Source: Diphasiastrum complanatum (taxonomy: Eukaryota > Streptophyta > Lycopodiopsida > Lycopodiales > Lycopodiaceae). Taken from it: DNA of 64,000 nucleotides. The position numbers and the translations under genes were made by a program. The notes beneath the pieces are model-generated. The model was given only the letters and a program-made list of their open reading frames with translations, ran no database searches and was not told the origin of the DNA. Numbering within the stretch: position 1 is the stretch's first letter; each line of letters begins with the position of its first letter. The DNA is taken from contig CM055099.1 in assembly GCA_029204225.1 (NCBI GenBank), positions 46,748,042-46,812,041 on the forward strand. The letters are read 5' to 3'. This document shows positions 22,801-33,200 of the stretch, piece by piece.

Positions 22801-24152
22801 CTGGCCAAAATGGCTCATTTTATTCCGACCAGAACAACCGTTATAGCTCCAGAGTTAGCGAGGTTGTTTGTGGACGGGCTATTTAAATTGTACGGTCTAC
22901 CTCCCGGCATAGTCAGCGACCGGGACAGTAAGTTTACTGGAAATTTTTGGAGGGCAATATTCCATCATCTCCATACTAAACTTAATATGAGTACCATCGA
23001 CCATCCACAAACGGACGGTCAAACAGAAAGGGTAAATCAAGTGCTGGAGGATATGCTTCGTGCATACGTCAGCAAGAAGCAGACTAATTGGGAGGAGTAT
23101 CTCTCGATATTAGAGTTTGTAAGCTCAACCTTAGCCCAAAGGCCTCGGTCCCGCACTGGCATCGTATCAACACGACCCTAAACCTGCAAACAACAAATCA
23201 TCAGGCAAACGTTCAGTAGAAAAATGCATTGAACAACATTAGTAAGCTCAAATAGAGCTCAAAATACCAGAGCATACATCAGAACGATTCCAATTCACAC
23301 ATTATATCAAGTGCCAAAGAAGAACATGAGATTAGGGCGTGGGATAGAATAATTTCTGTACGAGGGATAACATGCGACAAATGTTAGCGTCGGAGTCCGT
23401 GCAGGCGTAAATCACGCCCCTAGCAGATGTTTGCACGATGGTCCATGCCTAAACCCTAAAAAGTATGGAATTAGGGCATGGAAATTGAAATTTGTGATAC
23501 AGACATAGATGGGCAGAACGGAGGTCATAGGAGTCTATACAGGCATGTGGAAATGCATTCTAGGCTCAGACATCACCTCACTCGGTTTCCAACAAGTCAT
23601 TCTGTGAAAATGGCAAAAATACACAAGCATTTGGAATGTGGTGTTCAAATCTCGCTAGGCGTGTCATAACGGCTGAAACTGACACTGTAGGAATCACTAT
23701 GGGCGTGAAGAAAGGTGGTCTAGAGCCAAACTATGCTCGATTTGGTTGCCTACAGCTCAATGTCAACAATTGCAAAAAATCAAGCATACACTTACCAAAT
23801 ATCGAAAATTGGTCGTTTCGCTATCCACAAAGCTCAGACGCACCCGGCACCGTGCACACCACCTCCGTATCATTGAGTAGATGCCTGCCAACTATTCACT
23901 TGTGAAGATTGGACGCCCAGAGCTCTCAGAAAAAAAATTTGCCGCCTCCACTGCTGGTGCAGTTCTGTGCGTGAGGAGGAGGCCGGAATTCGAGTCTCTG
24001 GATTTTTTTTTTTTTAACGATTCTGTCCACGATTCGCTGCAACTATGTGTAAATTCATATCCTCTGGCACTGCTGCCAAAAAAGGATGTGATACGAGCTG
24101 TATCATTAGGTAATACTGGTTGTCGCTGATGTTGGCTAGGAGGGCAAGAGCT

Positions 24153-24209
<57 letters not shown>

Positions 24210-27200
24210 TAAGTTTCATTTGAAAGCTTTCTTAACATCTTGTGAATAGGCATTCCTCCCTTGGGAGCAAACTACTGCATGACAAGAAAGGGGAAACTAC
24301 TTTTCTATCTTATTTGCATTGCTATTCTGTGTTTGAAAAAAAAAGGTTTGAAGGTAGGGTGAGGAAACCAACTACACCTTCAAATAACTTTCGGCGGCCT
24401 AATGTTCACAGAACAATCTATCTTCGCTTTGTAGACATCTATGAAAATCATGAGAGTATTAGTAATATCCAACTATCCCCCTCTTAGTTAACAAGCGAAA
24501 ACCTCCTGGAAAGGGCAACTCACACAAGCTTGGATTTGTCAATATAGAAACTGTCCACAATAATGAAATGCACCACAGTACATGCAAGGCACCAAACAAT
24601 ACACAAAACACTAGTTATAAGGGTGTACTGTCTTTCTCTCCCTACTTCCATCATGAATACCGAAAATAATTTTTTTATAGCTAATCAACTTTATTTGACC
24701 ATAAAGCAACTTCAGAGCATGCATAGCAAGTAAGTACAAGCCACAAGAAAAACATGCTAAGAACAAAAGATTAAATATGGTACTACAGCAAGATTTTGAA
24801 AAGAAACATTTTAAGAAAGTTCTAACAAGAAAAACATGCTAAGAACAAAAGTTTAAATATGGTCCTACAACAAGATTTTGAAAAGAAACATTTTAAGAAA
24901 GTTCTAACTTGTCTATCAGGGTTAAACTCATGAAGATATATTATGAGCCATTTCAAGTTTTGAAAGTCTTTAATGATGCTATGTATAGACTTTTGTTACC
25001 TAACGTGACCGAATACTATAATAATCAACCCATTGTAGAGACCAATACTTTTGGGAGCTAAAGGAATTACTGAGGCTCCAAATAAGCTAGAATATCAATG
25101 ATATTCATATCTACTTTTCCATAACTAAAATGAAATCTTTCAAAAGCGACGTTGTAGCATGGAATGTGGCATTGAGGAAATCATGTGTCTCTTCATTTGG
25201 TATGGGGGTTGAGAGGTCTCACATGAGAATATATAGGGCTTTTGTAGCCTATTGATACCACTTCAACCATAAGTGTTGATGTCCTCATGGTACCCTTGGA
25301 CTGTCACCTAATAGTTGGTCACATTGACTTGCTTTCCCAATTTTCACTCTAATTTTGATTTTTATAGTTGTATCCCCTTCTATACCAATCTTTCCCTTTG
25401 ATTCTTGGTTTTCTTGGAAGAATATCTCTTGGCAGCTTTTTTAAGCATCTCAATCTTTTTATGCTTCTAATTTTGTTGCTAATGGACTTGCAATCATTTA
25501 TGTTGCTATTTCTACTTCACAAACAAATGAACAATTATTGACCAATTTTCCTATTTGGTAGACTTATCATTTGATATCAAGCTATGTGGTTTAGTAAACA
25601 TGAACATTTCCAATGCTTTTAGGGTAACAAAGCTAGTATTATCTGAAAATCATTTTAGTAGTTTGTTATAAATGTTGTGTGGTCCTTGATATGCCATGTG
25701 TAGGCATTGCTTCATTCAGTGCCTGTGGGAAGGATGGTAGTCTTGGATCTTTTTGCAGATGTGGATCCAGTGTGGTCACAATCGAACCATTTTTATGGGA
25801 CTCCTTACATATGGTAGGTACTCTAACATAAATTTTTGCATGTATCTTTATTTATAGCTTTCGATTTTAATGGAATCATATATGCAAAGGTGAAGGTTTT
25901 TCCAATATGAAAATGATTTTTAAGCATATAATTATATTTCGTCCTTTTCAATTAGCATGATTGGGCATGGGGCATAATAACAAAAGCATCGATTGATAAG
26001 TTCTGGCCTAAATATGCATCTAGAAGAACCACATACTCATCTAGATGGGTATCAGCAAAATAAGCTAGTGAGTATACAATAGGACCATCATGAAATGTAT
26101 AACCATATGCCATATGGAGATCTACTAGAGTAGCCAAAGCATCTGAAAGAGCAACCGTAGACCCATGAATAAGATCGAAATAAGGAGCATAGGCGACAAC
26201 ATCTATAGCATGGCGCTCAAGAACATGAGTAGCATCAAAGTACTCAACAACAATATCAAGGCATGCAACATCAACAATAGTAGCAAGGCATACTATATCA
26301 GTAGCAAAGCATGGAACAATATCATAGCATCCAACAACATCGGTAGCACCATCAAAGCATGCAAGGACATCATCAATAGTATCATAGCATGCTATATCAG
26401 TATCAAGGACCATATCAGCCGCAACCTGTATATGTGAATCAGCATCAGTAGGAACCTGAGTTATGGACTCGACTCATTACATTTGTCGCGTCCATTTACA
26501 TTTACTTTACTTTATGCATAAGCAGGCCTTGGGCCCTTGTTTATTCATTAGTGACACTTAGACTATATGGTTGGCCTTTGTCCTTATTACTCATTATTAG
26601 GCCATTTGGACATATTACTGGAGAGTGGGGGCCTTCTTGGAGGGCGCACTATTTTCCCTCCCAGTTGGGCCCTAGCCACCGGAAGCTTCCTTTTAGGGCT
26701 CTTGGCTATAAGTAGGGAAATTGTGTCATTTGTTATTCAGTTGATGATATTGATCTCTCTCTTTAGTCTCCTTAGTCTCTCTCTTTCCTGCTTTCTAGGA
26801 TTAAGTCTTGCTTTTGTGCTGCTTTCATAGCTTAAGTCTTGCTTATGTGATGCTTTCAGTTTCTTTTCGGCAGTTGGGTCTATTTTTTGTGCCAGGGAGA
26901 GTTATGGACTCGGCTCATTACATTCGCCGCGTCCATTTACATTTACTTTACTTTATGCATAAGCAAGCCTTGGGCCCTTTTTTATTCATTAGTGACACTT
27001 AGACTATATGGTTGGCCTTTGGCCTTATTACTCATTATTAGGCCATTTGGACATATTACTGGAGAGTGGGGGCCTTCTTGGAGGGCGCACTATTTTCCCT
27101 CCCAGTTGGGCCCTAGCCACCGGAAGCTTCCTTTTAGGGCTTCCTCTTGGCTATAAGTAGGGAAACTGTGTCATTTGTTATTCAGCTGATGATATTGATC

Positions 27201-30200
27201 TCTCTCTTTAGCCTCCTTAATCTCTCTCTTTCCTGCTTTCTAGGGTTAAGTCTTGTGCTGGAATGTAAATGGAATTGATTACATTACCATAGGTTAGTTT
27301 GACCCAAAAGGTTGAGAGTTGTGTAACCATGGTCATTTATTATATTAGGCTTACTAAACTTAGAGCTAGCTAAGTTAGTATGAAATTAACTTGGTAGGGA
27401 CTCATGGGTCCACCAGGCCTAATTGTGACATTAAGTACCCCAACTTGACATATTGGAGGTACCTTATTCTTTCTATGTAACTTATAGAAAGTTGGATAGT
27501 CAATAGTCAAGTAGTTGGAAAGCCAATAGTCAAGTAGTTGGATAGCCAATAGTCGTGAAGTTAGATAGTCATCTTGGACTATATATATGTGTGCATCCCA
27601 TTTGTATGAGACACTTTTGTAAGCGATACTGACTATTCTCCTTGGCTGTCCACGAGTTTCTACAAGAAGGTTTCTAGCCATCTCTCTCTTTCTTTTGAGA
27701 ATGCTTTGTGTGATTGAATAGTTAAGATTCTGGATCCTTAGGCTTCTATTTCCTACATGGTATCAGAGCCTTTAGGTGATCATATTGCTTGCAGGAGGGC
27801 GCCCAATAGGAAGCTATCTTCTTCTCCTTTTGGTTGCAGAAAATCATCGAGCTGCTGATTTTTGCAGGGGAAGAATCTGTTCATCTTCTTATAGCTTTTT
27901 TGCAGGAAATTGCAGGGCACCTTCACCTATTTGAGAGCTAGCAGTAGGGCGCCCATGCTCAAACCAATTGCATGTGATCTTGAGTCAATTACATGCTGAA
28001 AATTTCAGATTTACTTCTTAGATGAAGATACATGTGTTTTGGACACATTTCTTGCTGAAATTTCCCTGTTGGTGAGCTTGGAGTAGGGCGCTACCATCAG
28101 CTCTATATGCACATAGTGTGCACTCTTTTTAGGCCACAAATTTCTGGTTTTGGTTTTGGCATCATTCGAAGTCTACCTATTTGTGAGCATTCTGTTTTTT
28201 GTGCAGAAATCAGCCACCTATTTCATTACTTGTTGAGCAAATTGCATGTGGAGTATTGCAATCTATTGTGCTCATAATTTCAGCTTTGAGGTTGCTGCCC
28301 TTTGAGTAGATTTTGTCTTGGAAAGTCTATTTCCTATCTACTACAAGCTGATTTTTCTGTTATGGCTAAAGAATCGGAGTCTATTGGTTCTTTATTTAAT
28401 GAAGATAGGCTGGATGGCACAAACTATTCCTTGTGGTGCTACATGATAAAGAACCTTTTAATTGCCAAAGGTTTGCGGGAAGTAGTTAATGGTGACGAAG
28501 AAAGGCCGCCTACCTTGGCACCTAGTACAACATCTAGAACAACTACTTCAACTACTACGGAGGTGTCTTTGGTATCAGAGCAAAAGAAGTGGGATCGACG
28601 AGATGCACAAGCACATTCCGTCATTGCATTATCAATGAAGAGATCTATCCTTCCACATATTAGATCATGCAAGACTTCCAAAAGTGTTTGGGAGGCTCTT
28701 GCAAAGATGTTTCAAGTAAAGAATGCGGCAAAAGTGGTATATCTATGAATTCAACTTTCTATCTTGAAGATGCAAGAAGGTGATTTGCTTACAAACCACT
28801 TGACGAAGATCAAGGATCTTCAAGAGGAGCTTCTTAGTATTGATGAGGTGATTGAGAACTCACAATTTGTATCTATTACTCTCAACTCTCTTCCTAATTC
28901 TTACCTTCCATTTGTGTCATCATTGAGCATTTCTCTTAGGGGACAACAAATCTCCTTTGACGAACTTGTTGGCTTAGGTCTTCAAGAAGAGCAAACAAGG
29001 ATCAACTTTGGTGAACAAGAAGATCAAGCTTTCTTTGCAAAAGGCAAAGGCAAAGGCAAGTGGAAAGGGAAGCCTTCTTTCAAAACTTCCAAAGATGATC
29101 AAAAATCTAAGGAAGCTCAAGATCAAGACTCCAAGAAGAAGGGTAAGTGCCACTATTGCAAGAAGTTTGGGCATCACATCAAAGAATGTAGGAAGAGGCT
29201 TGCAAAGGAAAAAGAGAAAGGTAACGATACAAGTACCGCAATCATTACTTTGGAACAACAATTTGGAAAGGAGGATAATCTTGTCAATAATGATTATGCT
29301 TTTGTCACTAATAATCTCATCTCTCCTCAAGACGAGATTTCTGCCACTTCAAATCTTGCTGGTTTTTCAGCAGAAAACAGCTCATTTTCAGCTTTACAAG
29401 TTGCTGTTTTTTCATCTATTGATTGGGTGATTGATAGCGGTGCCACACGTCATATGACTTATCACAAAGAGGTCTTCACAAAGCTTGTGAAAGTGCATGA
29501 TGGAAGGAAAGTTCAAGGTGTTAATAACACCTCTTATCCTATCAAAGGTATTGGAGTGATCCCCATTATCTTACCCAATGGTGAGGAAAAGTACATTCGT
29601 ATTGTACTTTATGTTCCAAAAATAAAAAAAAATCTCATTTCGGTGTCTACAATTATGAACCAAGGATTGGTTGTGGAATTCAAAGAAGACAAGTGTCTTA
29701 TCAAAGACCCAAAGAGATCTCTTATGATCATTGCTTCGGGAACATTACGTGGTGGATTGTTCCTTATGGATACCTATGAGCGAAGAGCTTCATCATCTTT
29801 TTGTCTTGTTGCATCAAGTTCACATTCTTTGGAGTTGGCTGAATTATGGCATGCTAGGTTTGGACATCTCAACTTTGCTAGCTTGAAGATGTTGAAGAGA
29901 TTCAATATGGTTGAAGACATTCCTAATATTGAGCATCCCGAAGGACATGTATGCAAAGGATGCATACTTGGAAAATTTCAAAGGCAAGCTTTTCCAATTG
30001 ATGGAACTATTAGAGTTGATGGCAAATTTGATTTGGTTCATAGTGATGTATGTGGTCCAACGAGGACCGAATCCATTGGAAGGTGTAAGTACTTTGTTAC
30101 TTTTATTGAAGACCTTTCAAGATTTACATGGATTTATCCTATGAAGGCAAAATTTGAAGTTTTTCAACGCTTTAGGGATTTTCTAGCAATGATAGAAAAC

Positions 30201-33200
30201 CAGTTTGGGCACACTTTGAAAATCTTACGTACCGACCGAGGAGGGGAATATATAAAGAATACGTTCGGTACTTATCTTCAAAGCAAAAGTATCCATCATC
30301 AAATGACAACCCCTTACACACCTCAACAAAATGGTGTTGCCGAAAGAAAGAATCGCACTATTATGAAGATGGCTCGATGCATGCTCAAGGCAAAGAGCCT
30401 ACCTCACAAGTTTTGGACTAAAGCGGTTATAACGGCGACTTACAATAGTAATCAGTGTCCTACTAAAGCCTTGAGGGTATTAACTCCTTATGAAGTTTGG
30501 TATGGTAAGAAGCCTACTGTTTCTCACTTACGCATCTTTGGTTGCACGGCTTATGCTTTCATTCCCGATAAGCTAAGAACCAAGCTTGATGATAGAGTTA
30601 AATTCATATTTGTTGGCGATAGTAGCGAAAGCAAGGGCTATAGGTTGTTCAATATGGATACTATTAAAATCATAGTAAGTCGTGATGTTCATTTTGATGA
30701 AAAGACCTCCTATGATGGACAGCAAAGTGTTGACAAAGGTAAGGCTGTTGGACAGCCCAAACCAGTCCCTAAATGGTTGTTACAGACTTTGCAAGACAGC
30801 AAAATGGATTATTTCTATGAAGGGAAGACTCGTGCCTCTACTAAATCAATAGAATTTGCTGATTTTTCTGATTTTGCTCTAATTTCTATTGAGGATGGTG
30901 CAGTAGAAACTGTTTTTTATGAGCAGGCCAAAGGAGTAAAATGTTGGGAGGATGCGATGCAAGAGTACAACTCACTCATGAAGAACCACACTTGGGTTCT
31001 TGTTGATCTTCCACATGGGGCTGGAATCTTCATCTCTCAACAACGATACATTGAGCAGATGTTGAAACAATCTTCTTTTTTCAAGTCACTGCAAGTTAAT
31101 GCATATCATGGATGCATTAGTGAAAAGTTTCATGCGAAACCTTTTCAATTTGATGTTTTAGCAAAGGCTGAAAAATTCAAGCACTCTTTGGAACTATTTT
31201 GTACTAATCGAGGAGGGAGTAAACATGTGTCAATTTGTACTTTTGTTCACAGTGTTAAGAGCAAGCATTTGTTTGGAGAGAATTTTTCATTACTTGAAGA
31301 ATCTTCTATGTCATCCCATGCCTCTTCGTGGGACAGCTTTGATGACGCCATCGTTGATGCATCTCTTGATAGTTGCTAAATTTTTATGATGAAGATGTTG
31401 GACAGCAGGTTCAATCATCTTCTTTTGGTCGTTTACAGCCCATTTTACATCATGAGCAGTCCATTATGCTTTAGGAACAGCCTGTGGAAGATTATGGACA
31501 ACATTGTTCATGTTGGGAACACTTTGGGCAGCAAAGTGTTGAACAGCCCATAACAGTTCCTTGTCAGCTATTGGAGACTTTGCAGGACAGCAAAGAAATG
31601 TCTTACTATGAAGGGAAGGCACATGCCTCTTTAAAATCAGTACCTCTTGCTGATTTTCTTGGTTCTACACTTACTCTTCATCATGATGTTGGTACATTGC
31701 CTATTCTATGTGAGCAAGTCATTGATGGTAAGGTTTGGGAGGATGTGATGCCAAAAGAGTTTGGTACTCTTTTTTATTGTCCTTATGGTAAGAAGTATTT
31801 TCGAATAATGTGGGAGCCTATGATGGATTACAAGTCCATGTTTCGACTTATTGCCGAGTTTATGTTGGATCCCTACTTCGGATGGAGCATGCAAATTCTC
31901 ACCCTTCGACTTGATGCTTCATTATTACGCATTCCTTTCTTTTTATATGTTGGACATGATTGGGGATGAGATTTCGACTACTTCGGTGCGAAGTTTATTT
32001 GGCGACATGAAGTTCGGACAACAAGTTGCATTTTTCTCTTTCGAGAAGTTACTTCATGTTATGTTATGCATTTCCATTTTAGGAGGGTGTTGGAATGTAA
32101 ATGGAATTGATTACATTACCATAGGTTACTTTGACCCAAAAGGTCGAGAGTTGTGTAACCATGGTCATTTATAATATTAGGCTTACTAAGCTTAGAGTTA
32201 GCTAAGTTAGTATGAAATTAACTTGGTAGGGACTCATGGGTCCACCAGGCCTAATTGTGACATTAAGTACCCCAACTTGACATATTGGAGGTACCTTATT
32301 CTTTCTATGTAACTTATAGAAAGTTGGATAGTCAATAGTCAAGTAGTTGGAAAGCCAATAGTCAAGTAGTTGGATAGTCAATAGTCATGAAGTAAAATAG
32401 TCATCTTGGACTATATATATGTGTGCATCCCATTTGTATGAGACACTTTTGTAAGCAATACTGACTATTCTCCTTGGCTGTCCACGAGTTTCTACAAGAA
32501 GGTTTCTAGCCATCTCTCTCTTTCTTTTGAGAATGCTTTGTGTGATTGAATAGTTAAGATTCTGGATCCTTAGGCTTCTATTTCCAACATCTTGCTTATG
32601 TGCTGCTTTCATAGCTTAAGTCTTGCTTATGTGATGCTTTCATAGCTTAGCTCTAGATCAGTTGTGGCTCTATTCGTAACTCTTACTGCCAACCTTCGCC
32701 AGTCTCCCAGTAGCTACTTTTCCATGTTTTCTAGCATCAATGAAGTCGGCGAAGGATGATACAGTGATTAAGTGGTCGGCAAAGGTTCTCAGTCCCTTGA
32801 AACTCATGACCGAATAATGAATAGCCTTAATGGCTACTTATACAAAGCAAAAGATATTTCCCTTCAATCTAACTTGGAGGGAAGTACGAAATCAAATATT
32901 AGGGTCCAATTTAGGAACCATGAAAAATGTCTTAAATGTATTTTAAAAGGATCTAAAAACAAGGCCCGTGGGACGCAAATAGTTACGAGGCTACTTGGTG
33001 TCAGACATCTTGTATGGATATAACACTCCCCCATTAAAAAAATTGTCCTGATGGTACCATTGTTTGTATTATTTTTCTTGGGTTATAATTTCATGCAAGT
33101 GGGAGCACCTTGAGATTCTTCCGGATGAAGCTATTCAATGTGCATAGGAGTTGCTTCCTCAACTTGCAACTTATAAGTGATTCACGTTGGGTTATGTGAG

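Larger units (their letters stand above)
17753..23117 (+). mobile_element. Ty3/gypsy chromovirus, plus-strand copy, 3' truncated, nested in hAT
   Basis: Same family as the minus-strand element at 9363-15404. It has one LTR (17753-18110), primer site TGGTATCAGAGCC (18112-18124), a leader, gag from 19007, protease, RT, RNase H and most of integrase. Similarity stops at about 23117, inside integrase, so the chromodomain, polypurine tract and 3' LTR are missing and no target duplication can be checked. Three in-frame stops and a gag frameshift disable it. It retains the zinc knuckle and the gag segment that the other copy has lost. Confidence 0.9.
16320..24055 (-). mobile_element. hAT DNA transposon with 8-bp target duplication, containing a nested chromovirus
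   Basis: Left end at 16328 reads CATAGTTGCAGCG; the right end at 24047 is its inverse (CGCTGCAACTATG). They are flanked by TGTAAAAT (16320-16327) and TGTAAATT (24048-24055), an 8-base duplication with one mismatch, as hAT elements make. Subterminal copies of GATTC/GAATCG crowd the left end and recur at the right end, resembling transposase-binding repeats. A transposase C-terminal tail remains on the minus strand at 17140-17752. The transposase core is missing; it was probably lost together with the 3' end of the chromovirus inserted at 17753. Confidence 0.8.
27251..32594 (+). mobile_element. Complete copia-type element without reverse transcriptase (TSD TCTTG)
   Basis: 27256-32589, flanked by TCTTG at 27251-27255 and 32590-32594. 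Both LTRs are 502 bases and differ at about 12 positions by my count. The initiator tRNA-Met primer site TGGTATCAGAGCC (27758-27770) abuts the first LTR and a purine tract ending AGGAGGG (32081-32087) abuts the second. Between them lie a leader, gag-protease-integrase in one frame, and a second ORF. The integrase order and motifs are copia, but the RT is absent. The element was inserted as a unit, so it probably moved using RT supplied by a relative. Confidence 0.92.
26459..32681 (+). mobile_element. AG...CT-family LTR element reduced to two LTRs, interrupted by a copia-type element
   Basis: The first LTR runs 26459-26858 and lacks its last part. About 40 bases of other sequence follow, ending in a short purine run (CCAGGGAG). 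The second LTR starts at 26900, is interrupted at 27255 by the copia-type element and resumes at 32590-32681. Nearly all the internal region is gone. The flanks (ACCTG and CTTAC) do not match, so no target duplication is visible. Confidence 0.65.

Noticed and set aside
23118-23181. End of the plus-strand integrase ORF (after LSILEF) as a variant integrase C-terminus
   Set aside because: Similarity to the sister copy stops sharply at 23117; the last codons are unrelated sequence after a deletion joint.
25952-26413. 153-residue minus-strand ORF as a gene
   Set aside because: Its sequence reflects short tandem repeats, lies within a host intron and shows no domain.
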